Positions 45,692 through 55,838 of a stretch of DNA of 64,000 nucleotides are shown piece after piece. The stretch is taken from NCBI GenBank assembly GCA_900470155.1, contig UBZT01000009.1, positions 765,524-829,523 of the forward strand, read 5' to 3'. The notes beneath the pieces were generated by a model. The model ran no database searches. It was not told where the DNA came from and saw only the letters and a program-made list of their open reading frames with translations. This stretch comes from Hyphomicrobiales bacterium. GTDB lineage: Bacteria > Pseudomonadota > Alphaproteobacteria > Rhizobiales > Rhizobiaceae. Position 1 is the stretch's first letter. Every line of letters begins with the position of its first letter. The position numbers and the translations under genes were made by a program.

Positions 45692-46222
45692 TCAGAGCCA
45701 CTCGAGATCGTCGAAACCGCGCTGGATATAGCCACCCTTGGAATAGGACTCGCCCTCGTAGCCGAAGATCGGCCAGATCTCCTTCTGGTTATACAGGCTG
45801 ACCACGAGATCGCCGCGGATCGCCTGAAAGAAGGGCGTTGTCTCGATGTCGCGCAGAATGGCCACGCGATCGTCCTCCCAGCCCAGGCCGCGATAGCCTG
45901 TCGCACCGGCTCGGCTGTCGAGGTCGGCAATGCCGTCCTCAATCAGCTTCTTGTGGGCCTCATCCTTGCCGGCGCGCTGGTCCTGACCTTTCACGGCAAT
46001 CGCATAGAAGCGGTCTGCCAGCTGGTCATGCGGATAGATGTCGCGGGCAAGCTGGATCAGCGTTGCCATGGCCTCGGGCGCAAGCGCCGTGGTCTCCAGC
46101 CCCCAGGCATTGTGCGGGCTGATCACCGCCGTCCCGCTGATCACCAGAGCGGCACCGATGCTGCCGCGTTTCAAAAGCTCGCGGCGGGACAGGCCTTTTG
46201 TCTTTTCATACACTGTTACCAC
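45692..46222 (-). CDS. Gluconate 2-dehydrogenase subunit 3-like protein with Tat signal
   Basis: 176 residues from a GTG at 46222 with GGGAGGAG six bases upstream. The twin-arginine signal is LSRRELLKRGSIGAALVISG. The mature domain (DIYPHDQLADRFY, then GYEGESYSKGGYIQRGFDDL) is the gluconate_2-dh3 family. It is the small subunit that accompanies a GMC oxidoreductase lacking its own signal, here encoded just downstream. Confidence 0.9.
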   Translation of the reverse strand: MVTVYEKTKGLSRRELLKRGSIGAALVISGTAVISPHNAWGLETTALAPEAMATLIQLARDIYPHDQLADRFYAIAVKGQDQRAGKDEAHKKLIEDGIADLDSRAGATGYRGLGWEDDRVAILRDIETTPFFQAIRGDLVVSLYNQKEIWPIFGYEGESYSKGGYIQRGFDDLEWL

Positions 46223-46355
46223 GTCAGTCTCCTCCCAAAGTCCTGTGGTTATCGGCAGGCCGTTTGCTCCGACCTGCATCGGACGGCGCGGCAGCCGCGC
46301 GACCCTTTGTCGAAACGGTGACCGGCCCGGTCCTCCAACCCGGCCGGACTTGCCG

Positions 46356-46751
46356 TCATTTGTACCGGCCGTGCCGCTGCAAGACCTCGATCTTGTAGCC
46401 GTCGGGATCGGTGGCGAAAAAGAACCGGGCCAGAAGCGCACCATCGCGGTTGAAATCGATGATCTTTCCCGGATTGAGCCCGAGATCGGTAAACCGCTGA
46501 TGCTCGCTGTCGAGATCGCTGACCGAGACCGCAAGATGGCCGTAGCCATCGCCCAGATTGTAGGCCTCTGCCCGGCCCTTGTTGACCGTCAGCTCCAGCT
46601 CGAATTCGCTGTCGTCGTTGCTCAGATAGATCAGCGTGAAGGTGTCGAAATCCAGTCTTTCGGCAACCGAAAGATCGAAGGCGTTCTGGTAGAACTCAAC
46701 GGACCGTGCCTCATCAAGCACGCGCACCATCGAATGGATCATCTTGGCCAA
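46356..46751 (-). CDS. Glyoxalase I-like VOC protein
   Basis: 131 residues from a TTG at 46751 with GGGGAG six bases upstream (protein then starts MAKMIHSMVRV); ATG alternatives lie 2 codons in and 8 codons upstream. VOC fold with metal ligands likely in MIHSMVRV (His), FELELTVN (Glu), GHLAVSV (His) and YKIEVLQ (Glu), as in lactoylglutathione lyase. It lies 133 nt upstream of the GMC pair on the same strand. It may detoxify methylglyoxal or isomerise another thiohemiacetal; assignment to gloA itself is likely but not certain. Confidence 0.82.
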   Translation of the reverse strand: MAKMIHSMVRVLDEARSVEFYQNAFDLSVAERLDFDTFTLIYLSNDDSEFELELTVNKGRAEAYNLGDGYGHLAVSVSDLDSEHQRFTDLGLNPGKIIDFNRDGALLARFFFATDPDGYKIEVLQRHGRYK

Positions 46752-46987
46752 GTCAAACTCCCCAGTCTGCGTCAAATTCAGTCTGCGTCAAATCATGCAA
46801 TGACCAGAGTGTGCTACCGGGAAGCGCGGTGCGGGTAGCAGCCCATTACCGCATCTGCGATTTTGCCGCGTGCTGAGTCGAATTCGGCATCGATCGGACA
46901 AGCACGTATGAGAAAGATCGAAATTGACCCCTGTGCGCGCCGGTCGCATACTATGCGTCAAAACAAGAAATGATGGAGGAAATGCGC

Positions 46988-47296
46988 ATGTGTGAGGTTT
47001 TCGCCGGACAGGATCCGGCTCGCTATCGCGCCGTCAATCGCTCGGTTCGCATCGGCGGTCATTCGACCAGCATCCAGATCGAGGCGGCCTTCTGGGATCT
47101 GATCGATGAAATCGCGGCAGGCCAGCAGTTGTCGACGTCGCGTTTCCTGTCGACGCTCTACGACGAAGCGTTGGAAATCAACGGCCAGGTCAGCAATTTT
47201 GCATCGCTGCTGCGCACAAGCTGTCTGATTTACCTGATGGGCAAGGCGCAGCATCCGGAAAGCCCGCCGCAGTTTCACATCATCGCTGCTGAATAA
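46988..47296 (+). CDS. Ribbon-helix-helix domain protein
   Basis: 102 residues. The N-terminal part RSVRIGGHSTSIQIEAAFWD LIDEIAA has the beta strand plus helices of the RHH_4 family (PF13467 type), which in other bacteria acts as a DNA-binding transcriptional regulator or antitoxin-like protein. The ATG at 46988 follows GGAGGA by seven bases. No toxin gene is next to it, so a stand-alone regulator is more likely. Targets unknown. Confidence 0.8.
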   Translation: MCEVFAGQDPARYRAVNRSVRIGGHSTSIQIEAAFWDLIDEIAAGQQLSTSRFLSTLYDEALEINGQVSNFASLLRTSCLIYLMGKAQHPESPPQFHIIAAE

Positions 47297-47303
47297 AGAA
47301 AAA

Positions 47304-47330
47304 GCGCGATCCGGACGAACCGGACCGCGC
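47304..47330. terminator. Bidirectional terminator between RHH gene and dctA
   Basis: Stem GCGCG-TCCGG/CCGGA-CGCGC with one internal mismatch and loop ACGAA; T-runs on the minus strand side (TTTTTCTTT). Confidence 0.75.
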
Positions 47331-47368
47331 CTTGATTTCGGCAAACCGTCTTGGGTCGGCGCCGAATG

Positions 47369-48700
47369 TTACTCCGCCGCCTGCAGCACCGGCTGCAAGG
47401 CCTCTTCCTCGAGCACCTTGCCGCCGAGTGCTGCATGGAACAGGCTCTCGTCGAGTTCGCCTTCCCAACGGGCAACGACCACGGTCGCAACCGCATTGCC
47501 GATGAAGTTGGTCAGTGCACGGCATTCCGACATGAAACGGTCGATGCCGAGGATCAGCGCCATGCCGGCAACCGGCACGGACGGAACCACCGACAGGGTT
47601 GCAGCCAGGGTGATGAAGCCCGCGCCGGTGATGCCGGCAGCACCCTTCGAACTCAGCATGGCAACGGCGAGCAGCAGGATCTGGTCACCGAGCGGCAGGT
47701 GAATGTCTGTCGCCTGGGCAATGAACAGCGCCGCCAGCGTCATGTAGATATTGGTGCCGTCGAGGTTGAAGGAATAGCCGGTCGGGATGACCAGACCGAC
47801 GACCGAGCGCTTGCAGCCGGCCTTTTCCATCTTGTTCATCAGACCCGGCAGGGCGGCTTCCGAAGAAGACGTACCAAGCACCAGCAGCAGCTCTTCCTTG
47901 ATGTAGCGGATCAGCGCGAAGATCGAGAAGCCGTTGTAGCGGGCAACCGCGCCGAGCACCACGACCACGAACAGGAACGCGGTCAGGTAGAAGGTGCCGA
48001 TCAGCATGGCGAGATTGGTCACCGAGGCGATGCCATATTTGCCGATGGTGAACGACATGGCGCCGAAGGCACCGATCGGGGCAGCCTTCATCAGGATGGC
48101 AACCAGCTTGAAGATCGGGCTGATCACGGCATGCAGGAAATCCGTCACCGGCTTGCCGGCATCGCCGACCAGCGCCAGCGAAATGCCGAACAGGATCGAG
48201 AAGAACAGCACCTGCAGAATATCGCCATCGGCAAATGCGCCGACGATGGTGGTGGGGATGATGCCCATCAGGAAGCCGATGATCGTCGAGTCATGCGCCT
48301 TTTCGGTATAGGTCGCCACAGCCGACGCATCGAGCGAGGCCGGGTCGATATGCATGCCGGCACCCGGCTGTACGACGTTTGCGACCACCAGGCCGACGAC
48401 CAGCGCCAGCGTAGAAAAGGTCAGGAAGTAGAGCATCGCCTTGCCGGCGACGCGTCCGACCTTCTTCATGTCCGACATGCCGGCAATGCCGGTCGCGACC
48501 GTCAGGAAGATCACCGGCGCGATGATCATCTTGACCAGTTTGATGAAGGCATCGCCGAGCGGCTTCAACTGCGTGCCGATTTCCGGATAGAAATGGCCAA
48601 GCAGGATGCCGGCGACGATCGCGGCCAGAACCTGGACATAAAGATGCTTGTAGAAGGGCTGCTTGCCCCGGGGCGCATGGCCCGCAGTTTCGATATGCAT
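47369..48700 (-). CDS. dctA: C4-dicarboxylate/proton (sodium) symporter DctA
   Basis: 443 residues with the DAACS family features: the serine-rich re-entrant loop [18 protein letters not shown], and the [20 protein letters not shown] motif that binds cation and substrate. It imports succinate, fumarate and malate, which is needed for nitrogen fixation in rhizobia. GGAGGAAATC precedes the ATG at 48700. It is divergent from dctBD, with a sigma-54 promoter in between. Confidence 0.97.
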   Translation of the reverse strand: MHIETAGHAPRGKQPFYKHLYVQVLAAIVAGILLGHFYPEIGTQLKPLGDAFIKLVKMIIAPVIFLTVATGIAGMSDMKKVGRVAGKAMLYFLTFSTLALVVGLVVANVVQPGAGMHIDPASLDASAVATYTEKAHDSTIIGFLMGIIPTTIVGAFADGDILQVLFFSILFGISLALVGDAGKPVTDFLHAVISPIFKLVAILMKAAPIGAFGAMSFTIGKYGIASVTNLAMLIGTFYLTAFLFVVVVLGAVARYNGFSIFALIRYIKEELLLVLGTSSSEAALPGLMNKMEKAGCKRSVVGLVIPTGYSFNLDGTNIYMTLAALFIAQATDIHLPLGDQILLLAVAMLSSKGAAGITGAGFITLAATLSVVPSVPVAGMALILGIDRFMSECRALTNFIGNAVATVVVARWEGELDESLFHAALGGKVLEEEALQPVLQAAE

Positions 48701-48797
48701 GATTTCCTCCGTTGTCGCCCCTGTCGGAAATGGTTCCGGCCTCCCGGGCACTGCGCTGGTGAATGAAAGACGGAGCGAACCCCGTTCAACACTGCTC

Positions 48798-48814
48798 AGC
48801 AAAGCGCATGCCAA
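48798..48814 (-). promoter_or_regulatory. Sigma-54 promoter of dctA
   Basis: Reading on the minus strand: TTGGCATGCGCTTTGCT, with GG at -24 and GC at -12 exactly 10 nt apart, close to consensus TGGCAC-N5-TTGC. The start of transcription would fall about 85 nt before the dctA ATG. Confidence 0.85.
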
Positions 48815-48919
48815 CTGCGAACAAAGGAATCAAGCAATTGAAATAATTGGAAAATTTCTTGACATTCGCACTACGTCAACCAAATTTGAGCGGATAACCG
48901 CACACGCACTTGGAAAATC

Positions 48920-48935
48920 GTGCGGATTGGCGCAC
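48920..48935. promoter_or_regulatory. DctD upstream activator palindrome
   Basis: GTGCG-N6-CGCAC inverted repeat about 110 nt upstream of the sigma-54 -12 element, close to the S. meliloti DctD-binding site form GTGCG-N6-CGCAC as I recall it. A further CCGCAC half-site lies at 48898-48903, suggesting tandem sites. Confidence 0.75.
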
Positions 48936-48943
48936 AGTCTGCC

Positions 48944-50809
48944 ATGATCTCGGTTATGCAATCTTCCCATGATCAGACGGTGACACGCTTGAGAGGCACA
49001 AGTGCATCCTGGCTGATCTTCATGTCTATCGCCCTTGCCGCGCTGGGCATCAGCCTCTTCCTTGCCGGTGAAGCGGGCATGAGAAGCACGCTGGCGACAC
49101 TGGCCGACGATGTTGCAGAAGATGCTGCTCTGAAGCGGGCGCTGCTGCAGGCAACCCTGGAACGCCCCCGCGCATTGCCGCTGGTCCTGGCCGCCGACAA
49201 ACAGGTCAGCGACACGCTCGGCAATCCGACCGCAGATGCCGTCGAAGGCCTGAACCGGAAACTCGAAGCGCTGGTGCTCGGCACCAAGACAGCCGTCATC
49301 TATGTCGTCGGCCACGACGGCATCGCGATTGCCGCGAGCAACTGGCGGGAACCCGACAGTTTTGTCGGCAACGATTATACCTTCCGTGAATATTTCAAGC
49401 GCGGCATGGAGTTCGGACATGCTGAACATTATGCCCTCGGCAGCGTCAGCAAGCGTCCCGGCCTCTATCTGTCGCAACGCGTCGCCAATGCAAACGGAAC
49501 CGCAGTCGGCGTGGTCGTCGTCAAGGTAGAGTTCGATGGCCTTGAGCGCGACTGGGGCAATTCCGGCAGGTCCACATTCGTCACCGACAACCACGGTATC
49601 GTGCTGATCACCAGTCGGCCTGAATGGCGATTTCTGACCACCGTCGACATTCCTCCGCACGAACGTGTCGCGATCCGTGAAAGCCTGCAGTTTGGCGAGG
49701 CTCCGCTGGAAACACTGCCGGTCTGGGCGCTGTTCGGTCTAGATGGTCATGATATGGTTTCGACCGAACCCGGTCTCGGCATGCCCCAACAACCGCACCT
49801 TTCTCTGACGCTGGATGTTCCCGGCACCCCGTGGCAGATGCATGTCCTGTCACCCGCGGCCGCAGTGTTGACTACAGGTATGTGGCAGGGACGTCTCATC
49901 GCCCTGCTCGTCATCCTTCCGCTGGTCGCCTTGGCAGCCATAATGCTCTATCGCCGCAACCGCGCGCTGCGCCGCCTGGCAGCGGACCAGGCAGCCCGCG
50001 AGGAACTGGAGCGCAAGGTCGCCGCCCGCACCAGTGAATTGACGATTGCAAGGGACCGGCTGCAGACCGAGATCAGCGAGCATCGCACGACGGAAACACG
50101 CCTTCAGACGGTCCAGCACGAACTTGTCCAGGCCAATCGACTGGCCATTCTCGGCCAGGTCGCCGCAGGCGTCGCCCATGAAATCAACCAGCCGGTCGCC
50201 ACCATCCGCGCCTATGCCGACAATGCCCGCACCTACCTTTCGCGCGGCGAAAGCAAACCGGCCACCGAAAACCTGTCCTTTATCGCCGATCTCACCGATC
50301 GTATCGGCGCCATTACCAACGAACTGCGCGGCTTTGCCCGCAAGGGCCGTGCCGCCGCAGAACCCGTCGCCTTGAAAACCGCCGTTGATGGTGCCCTGCT
50401 GCTCCTGCGCAGCCGCTTCGCCGGCAGCCTCGACATGCTGCAGGTTCAAGCGATACCGGAAGGCATCACAGTGTCGGCCAATCGCATCCGCCTGGAGCAG
50501 GTGCTGATCAACTTGCTGCAGAACGCGCTTGAGGCAGTGGATGGCCGCGCCGACGGCCGTATCACCGTCAGTCTAGCCCCGGCCGCTGCCGGCGAACTCG
50601 CGATTACAGTTTCCGACAATGGACCGGGTATTCCACCAGCGGTTCTGGAGAACCTATTCACCCCGTTCAACACCTCGAAAGAGAGCGGCCTCGGCCTTGG
50701 CCTCGTCATCTGCAAGGATATCGTCAGCGACTACGGCGGCAACATCACCGTCGAAAGCACGCCCGCCGGCACCACGTTCACCGTGACCCTGAAGCGGGCA
50801 GCGCCATGA
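48944..50809 (+). CDS. dctB: C4-dicarboxylate sensor histidine kinase DctB
   Basis: 621 residues from the ATG at 48944, which is the S. meliloti DctB length. N-terminal membrane helix (about 25-47), periplasmic tandem PAS-type sensor region (about 50-300, YRxYF-type motif in [11 protein letters not shown]), second helix (about 310-335), a coiled region, DHp with phospho-His in [16 protein letters not shown], and ATPase boxes [19 protein letters not shown] and GLGLGLVIC. It senses succinate-like ligands and phosphorylates DctD. The four-base overlap ATGA joins it to dctD. A near-consensus TTGACA lies at 48859 on the plus strand. Confidence 0.94.
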   Translation: MISVMQSSHDQTVTRLRGTSASWLIFMSIALAALGISLFLAGEAGMRSTLATLADDVAEDAALKRALLQATLERPRALPLVLAADKQVSDTLGNPTADAVEGLNRKLEALVLGTKTAVIYVVGHDGIAIAASNWREPDSFVGNDYTFREYFKRGMEFGHAEHYALGSVSKRPGLYLSQRVANANGTAVGVVVVKVEFDGLERDWGNSGRSTFVTDNHGIVLITSRPEWRFLTTVDIPPHERVAIRESLQFGEAPLETLPVWALFGLDGHDMVSTEPGLGMPQQPHLSLTLDVPGTPWQMHVLSPAAAVLTTGMWQGRLIALLVILPLVALAAIMLYRRNRALRRLAADQAAREELERKVAARTSELTIARDRLQTEISEHRTTETRLQTVQHELVQANRLAILGQVAAGVAHEINQPVATIRAYADNARTYLSRGESKPATENLSFIADLTDRIGAITNELRGFARKGRAAAEPVALKTAVDGALLLLRSRFAGSLDMLQVQAIPEGITVSANRIRLEQVLINLLQNALEAVDGRADGRITVSLAPAAAGELAITVSDNGPGIPPAVLENLFTPFNTSKESGLGLGLVICKDIVSDYGGNITVESTPAGTTFTVTLKRAAP

Positions 50810-52167
50810 GCAATCCGATCGAAATTATCCTCGTCGATGACGACGCCGCCCTGCGGCGTGCAACCCGCCAGACGCTGGAGCTTGCCGGGTTTTCCGTCCG
50901 CGATTTTTCCGCCGCCACCCAGGTCCTTGCCGTGCTTTCCGCCGATCTCGCCGCCGTCTTCGTCAGTGACATCCGCATGGCCGGCATGGACGGACTTGAG
51001 CTGTTTGCCCGGATCAAGGCAATTGATCCCGAGCTCCCAGTCCTGCTGATCACCGGACACGGCGATATCGACATGGCCGTGCGTGCTATGCATGACGGCG
51101 CCTATGATTTCATCGCCAAGCCGTTTGCCGCCGACCGTCTCGTGCAAAGCGTCAGTCGCGCCGCCGACATGCGCAAGCTGGTGATCGAAAACCGACGCCT
51201 GCGCCAGGTGGCAGAGGCAAGCCGGGACGACCTGCCGCTGATCGGCCAGACGCCGGCGATGGAACATCTGCGCCAGACGCTGCGCCAGATCGCCGACACC
51301 GATGTCGATGTGCTGGTCGCCGGCGAGACCGGCAGCGGCAAGGAGGTCGTCGCTACGCTTCTGCATCGCTGGAGCCGTCGAAGCCGCGGCAATTTCGTCG
51401 CGCTCAATTGCGGTGCGCTGCCGGAGACGGTCATCGAGAGCGAACTCTTCGGCCATGAAGCCGGTGCCTTCACCGGCGCCCAGAAGAAGCGCATCGGCCG
51501 CATCGAACATGCCAGCGGCGGCACGCTGTTCCTCGACGAGATCGAAAGCATGCCGCCGGCCACCCAGGTAAAGATGCTGCGCGTCCTGGAAATGCGCGAG
51601 GTCACGCCGCTTGGCATAAACGACGTGCGACCGGTCGACCTGCGTGTCGTCGCGGCCGCCAAGGTCGATCTCGGCAATCCGGCCGAACGGGGCGATTTTC
51701 GCGAGGATCTCTATTACAGGCTCAATGTCGTTACCGTCTCTATCCCGCCGCTTAGGGAACGGCGCGCCGACATCCCGCTTTTGTTTTCACATTTCGCCGC
51801 CCGCGCCGCCGAGCGCTTCAAGCGCGATGTGCCGGTGCTGACCGGCGAGATCGCCCGCCACCTCGACAGCCATGCCTGGCCCGGCAATGTCCGCGAGCTT
51901 GCCCATTATGCCGAGCGTGTCGTCCTCGGCATCACACCGCCGCCACAGGCATCGGAGCCCCTGCTGGAACCATCCCCGTCGGATGAGGGACTGAGCTTGC
52001 CGGAACGCATGGAGCGCCACGAAGGCAATCTGATCCGCAAGGCCTTGCGCGACAATGACGGTGACGTGCGACGGACGCTGGAAGCGCTCGGCATCCCCCG
52101 CAAGACCTTCTACGACAAGCTGCAGCGCCACGGCATCAACCGCAACGACTACACCGACCAGGACTGA
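50806..52167 (+). CDS. dctD: C4-dicarboxylate NtrC-type response regulator DctD
   Basis: 453 residues. Receiver with acidic trio at 11-13 and phospho-Asp D55 ([13 protein letters not shown]). The AAA+ domain has Walker A GETGSGKE, the sigma-54 contact loop GAFTGA, and Walker [11 protein letters not shown]. The C-terminal Fis-type HTH is [20 protein letters not shown]. It activates the dctA promoter through sigma-54. Coupled to dctB by a 4-nt overlap. Confidence 0.96.
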   Translation: MSNPIEIILVDDDAALRRATRQTLELAGFSVRDFSAATQVLAVLSADLAAVFVSDIRMAGMDGLELFARIKAIDPELPVLLITGHGDIDMAVRAMHDGAYDFIAKPFAADRLVQSVSRAADMRKLVIENRRLRQVAEASRDDLPLIGQTPAMEHLRQTLRQIADTDVDVLVAGETGSGKEVVATLLHRWSRRSRGNFVALNCGALPETVIESELFGHEAGAFTGAQKKRIGRIEHASGGTLFLDEIESMPPATQVKMLRVLEMREVTPLGINDVRPVDLRVVAAAKVDLGNPAERGDFREDLYYRLNVVTVSIPPLRERRADIPLLFSHFAARAAERFKRDVPVLTGEIARHLDSHAWPGNVRELAHYAERVVLGITPPPQASEPLLEPSPSDEGLSLPERMERHEGNLIRKALRDNDGDVRRTLEALGIPRKTFYDKLQRHGINRNDYTDQD

Positions 52168-52197
52168 TCCCCGTGCGCCTGGCCCTCGCGGCAAAAC

Positions 52198-53190
52198 TCA
52201 GGCGATGGCGTCGATCGCGGCAATCACGTCGTTTTCGATCTCGATGCCCTCGGCCTCGGCCATGCGGGAAAGCCCCTGGCCACGGCGGCCGGGAATACGC
52301 ACACCCTCCTGCGCATCGATCTCGTCGGCCAAAAGCGCCAATCGGTCGAACACGCCGGAGCCACCGGTCGCTGTGGCATCGATGGCGATGATCGTCTGGC
52401 CGAGTGCCACCGGCGGGCCCTTGTCGTCGAACAGCGACGAGGCCTCGAAGGCATAGTTGGCCCCGGTGATGCCGGCCGACAGGATCTCGACCATCATGGC
52501 CAGTGCCGCGCCCTTGGCGCCGCCGAGCGGCGCCATCAAACCGGTCATCGCCACCTCGGCATCGGTGGTCGGCTTGCCGTCGAGGTCGAACGCCCAGTCA
52601 TCTGGAATCGCCTCGCCCTTCTGCCGCGCCGCCATGATCTTGCCGCGCGCAACCTTGGAAATGGCAAGGTCGACGGTGATCGGATCGCCGCCCGCGATCG
52701 GCACCGAAAACGCGATCGGATTGGTGCCATAAAGTGCCTTCCTGCCGCCCCAGGGTGCAATCGACGCCGGCGCATTGGCAAACATCATCGCAGCCAGCCC
52801 CTGTTCGGCAAACCGTTCCACCGTCAGCCCCATCACGCCGGCATGATGCGAACGATAGATCGAGGCTATCGCAATGCCCTGTGCCTTGGCGATCGCCGGC
52901 AGTTCAGCCACCGCCAGATCGAGTGCCGGATAGGCAAAGCCGTTCATCGCATCGATCGCAAGCACGGACGGGCGCGGCTGGACCGCACGCGGTGCAACGC
53001 GGCCATCGACCTTGCCGGCCTTGGCCTGCGCCGAATAGGCCGGAACGCGCCGCAACCCGTGGCCGCCCTGGCCGGCGGCCTCGGCACTGACCAGCGCCCG
53101 GGCGACCGATGCGGCATTGTCGGCATCCACGCCGGAACGCAAAAGAGCGCCGACCACTAGGGACTGCGCGGCATCAAGAGAAAGCTTCAT
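52198..53190 (-). CDS. Malate/L-lactate dehydrogenase (Ldh) family oxidoreductase
   Basis: 330 residues. The Ldh_2 fold has GQGGHGLRRVPAYSAQ near the N-terminus and catalytic His in SHHAGVMGLTVERFAEQGL. This NAD(P)-dependent family reduces or oxidises 2-hydroxy or 2-keto acids and cyclic imines, not only malate. The start is an ATG at 53190. It begins 18 nt after an HpcH/HpaI aldolase gene on the same strand, so both may act in one sugar-acid or aromatic-acid pathway. The exact substrate is unknown. Confidence 0.87.
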   Translation of the reverse strand: MKLSLDAAQSLVVGALLRSGVDADNAASVARALVSAEAAGQGGHGLRRVPAYSAQAKAGKVDGRVAPRAVQPRPSVLAIDAMNGFAYPALDLAVAELPAIAKAQGIAIASIYRSHHAGVMGLTVERFAEQGLAAMMFANAPASIAPWGGRKALYGTNPIAFSVPIAGGDPITVDLAISKVARGKIMAARQKGEAIPDDWAFDLDGKPTTDAEVAMTGLMAPLGGAKGAALAMMVEILSAGITGANYAFEASSLFDDKGPPVALGQTIIAIDATATGGSGVFDRLALLADEIDAQEGVRIPGRRGQGLSRMAEAEGIEIENDVIAAIDAIA

Positions 53191-53208
53191 CAAAAATCCA
53201 TTACTGCT

Positions 53209-53979
53209 TCAGTTGCGCATTGCCGTGGCGAGGGCTGCAGCCCCCTTCATCAGCAGGCCAACATCGGAACCGGTCGCAAGGAACCGGATGCCTGCAGCCT
53301 TCGCCAGCGCAATCATCGCCGGATCGCCGGTCATGATGCCGACCGGCTTGCCGGCTGCTACGATCTTGCGGATCAGGGCATCCACCGCTGCCATGACCTC
53401 AGGCGCAGTAGACCGGCCGGGGAAACCCATGTCGGCGGCGAGATCCGCCGGACCGATCAGGATCGCATCGACCCCTTCGGTGGCAATGATCGCATCGGCA
53501 TTGTCGATACCCATCCGGCTTTCGATCTGGGCGATCAGGCAAATCTCGCGATTGGCGGTCTCGGCATAGTCGGAAATCCGGCCGAAGTCCGATGCCCGGC
53601 CGAGGCTTGCGCCCATGCCGCGCGTACCCTCGGGCGGATAGCGGCACGCCTTGGCGAGCAGCTCCGCCTGCGCGCCTGTCTCGACCATCGGGATCATCAG
53701 CGTCTGGGCGCCGACATCAAGCGCCTGCTTGATCAGCCACGGCTCGCCCGTCACAAGCCTGACCACCGCATGTGCCGGATGCCGCGCCATCGCTGCAAGC
53801 TGGCTTGCGATCAGTGGAATATCGTTCGGGCCATGTTCGCCATCGATCAGCAGCCAGTCGAACCCGGCCCCGGCACAGACTTCCGCCACATGCGAGCTGG
53901 CAAGGGCCACCCAAAGGCCAACCAACAGGGTATCGTTCGCGGCGAGAGCACGCTTGAAAGTATTGACGGGTGCAGGCAT
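53209..53979 (-). CDS. HpcH/HpaI-family class II aldolase
   Basis: 256 residues. Motifs DWLLIDGEHGPND (catalytic His), RSMGIDNADAIIATEGVDAI-like region (ESRMGIDNADAI) and IGPADLAADMGF with metal-binding Glu/Asp. Family members cleave 4-hydroxy-2-keto-heptanedioate or 2-keto-3-deoxy-L-rhamnonate into pyruvate plus an aldehyde. The start at 53979 is preceded by TGGAA. The longer open frame beyond it has no similarity. It pairs with the downstream Ldh-family gene. Confidence 0.88.
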   Translation of the reverse strand: MPAPVNTFKRALAANDTLLVGLWVALASSHVAEVCAGAGFDWLLIDGEHGPNDIPLIASQLAAMARHPAHAVVRLVTGEPWLIKQALDVGAQTLMIPMVETGAQAELLAKACRYPPEGTRGMGASLGRASDFGRISDYAETANREICLIAQIESRMGIDNADAIIATEGVDAILIGPADLAADMGFPGRSTAPEVMAAVDALIRKIVAAGKPVGIMTGDPAMIALAKAAGIRFLATGSDVGLLMKGAAALATAMRN

Positions 53980-54149
53980 GATTTCCAGAATCTCGTGAAC
54001 AGATGGCCGCGACGATAGCGAAACCATCGGCCCTGTCCAAGACAAAACCCGGTCGCGGGCGCGCTGCAATTGAAATGGCCGCAAGCCTCGTGATAGGACG
54101 GCCCCTCTTGCCGGCGACGGCCTCATCTTGCCAGCAATGAGAGACCACC

Positions 54150-54842
54150 ATGCTCCCCTGGATCCAGCTCGATAGCGCCAGCATTCCCGGCGGCGGTGAA
54201 CTGCGCCTGAAGCAGCGCGGCAGCGAGTTTTCCATCATGCTCGGCACCAACGAACTGATGAACAGCCGCCTCAGCGGCTCTGAAGAGGCACTGGCGACCC
54301 TGTCATGGGATCGCATCAGAGACACCAGGAAGGCCCATATCCTGATCGGTGGCCTCGGCATGGGTTTTACCCTGCGCGCGGCACTGGATATCCTGCCTGA
54401 AGACGCAAAGGTCACGGTTGCCGAACTGGTGCCGGGCGTCGTCGAATGGGCACGCGGTCCGATGGCCGAGATCTACAAGGGCAGCCTCGATGATCCGCGC
54501 GTCAGCATTCATGTCGGCGATGTCGGGGCTCTGATCGCGAAATCCCGTGACACCTTCGACGCCATCCTGTTGGACGTCGATAATGGCCCGGACGGCCTGA
54601 CCCGCGCAGAAAACGACAGCCTCTATGATTTCAGCGGCCTGCGCATGACCAAAGCAGCCCTGCGCAACAACGGCGTGCTCGCCGTCTGGTCCTCCGGCCC
54701 CGATCCGCGCTTTACCAAACGTCTCAAGGAATGCGGCTTTGCCGCCGAGGAAGTGCCGACCCGGGCCAGCCGCAAGGGCGGCGGGGCGAAACACATGATC
54801 TGGCTTGCCGTCAACAGATCGGCAGCGCCCGCCAAGCGCTGA
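54150..54842 (+). CDS. SAM-dependent methyltransferase / spermidine synthase-like protein
   Basis: 230 residues with a Rossmann SAM-binding fold: ILIGGLGMGFTLRAALDILP (motif I), AELVPGVVEWARG (motif II) and DAILLDVDNGPDGLTRAEN (motif IV). The pattern is that of the spermidine-synthase-like group, but the polyamine-binding residues are not obvious. The substrate is unknown. It is a single gene between two minus-strand genes. Confidence 0.85.
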   Translation: MLPWIQLDSASIPGGGELRLKQRGSEFSIMLGTNELMNSRLSGSEEALATLSWDRIRDTRKAHILIGGLGMGFTLRAALDILPEDAKVTVAELVPGVVEWARGPMAEIYKGSLDDPRVSIHVGDVGALIAKSRDTFDAILLDVDNGPDGLTRAENDSLYDFSGLRMTKAALRNNGVLAVWSSGPDPRFTKRLKECGFAAEEVPTRASRKGGGAKHMIWLAVNRSAAPAKR

Positions 54843-54854
54843 GTCGGCGGGACA

Positions 54855-55838
54855 TCACCCCCAAAGTGCCCTCGGCGGCACCTGCATCGTCGAACCCTCA
54901 TAGACAATCGCCGCATCGCGATCCTTTGCCAGCAGCAACGGTCCGTCGAGATCAACGAAAGCAGCCCCTTGGCCCACCAGAAAGGCAGGCGCCATGGCCA
55001 GCGATGTGCCGACCATGCAGCCGATCATGATCTCGAATCCGGCGGCAACGGCTGCATCACGCATCAACAGCGCCTCTGTCAGGCCACCGGTCTTGTCGAG
55101 CTTGATATTCACGGCATCATATTTGCCCTTGAGCCCATCCAGCGAATGCCGGTCATGGCAGCTCTCGTCGGCGCAGACCGGCAGCACCCGTTCCAGCCCG
55201 AGCAGCGCATCATCGGCCCCGGCCGGAAACGGCTGTTCGACCAGCGTCACGCCAAGTTTCAGGAAAACCGGCGCCAGCGCCTTGTATTGATCGAGCGTCC
55301 AGCCCTCGTTGGCATCGACGATGATCGCCGATTGCGGCGCGCCGGACCGGACCGCCTCGATCCTCTCGATATCGCCCTCGCCGCCCAGCTTGACCTTCAA
55401 AAGCGGCCTGCCCGCCTCGCGCTCGGCCGCTGCCCGCATGCTGGCTGGCGTTCCGAGCGACAGTGTATAGGTGGTCTGCAACGGCCTGGGTTCGCCAAGC
55501 CCCGCCAATTGCCAGACGGCCCTGCCCGCCCGTTTGGCTTCGAGATCCCAGAAGGCGCAGTCGAGTGCATTGCGCGCAGCACCCGGCTCCAGCCGCGCCT
55601 GCAATCCGATACGGTCAAGTCCGCCGGCAATCTCGTCCGACATCGCCGCAATCGTCGCCACCACGCCCTCGACCGTTTCGCCGTAGCGCGCATAGGGCAC
55701 GCATTCGCCGCGTCCGACATGCGGGCCATCCGTGAGCGTCACCGTCACCACCCTGGCTTCGGTCCGCGACCCCCGTGAGATGGTAAAAGCGCCGGCAATC
55801 GGGAAAATTTCAGGGCTGACGGTGAGCATGACGGACAT
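54855..55838 (-). CDS. Enolase-superfamily dipeptide epimerase (L-Ala-D/L-Glu type)
   Basis: 327 residues. The catalytic Lys pair is in LLKVKLGGEGD, metal ligands in IVDANEGW, LVEQPF and CADESCHD, and the second Lys in NIKLDKTGG; GCMVGTS follows, as in the muconate-lactonising/Ala-Glu epimerase subgroup. It probably recycles murein peptides by epimerising L-Ala-D-Glu. The start at 55838 has GAGGAG eleven bases upstream; a longer frame to 55994 has no similarity. Confidence 0.9.
   Translation of the reverse strand: MSVMLTVSPEIFPIAGAFTISRGSRTEARVVTVTLTDGPHVGRGECVPYARYGETVEGVVATIAAMSDEIAGGLDRIGLQARLEPGAARNALDCAFWDLEAKRAGRAVWQLAGLGEPRPLQTTYTLSLGTPASMRAAAEREAGRPLLKVKLGGEGDIERIEAVRSGAPQSAIIVDANEGWTLDQYKALAPVFLKLGVTLVEQPFPAGADDALLGLERVLPVCADESCHDRHSLDGLKGKYDAVNIKLDKTGGLTEALLMRDAAVAAGFEIMIGCMVGTSLAMAPAFLVGQGAAFVDLDGPLLLAKDRDAAIVYEGSTMQVPPRALWG

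Noticed and set aside
46988..47296. Type II toxin-antitoxin module around the RHH protein
   Set aside because: There is no adjacent toxin-sized gene: the neighbours are a glyoxalase (divergent, 236 nt away) and dctA (convergent).
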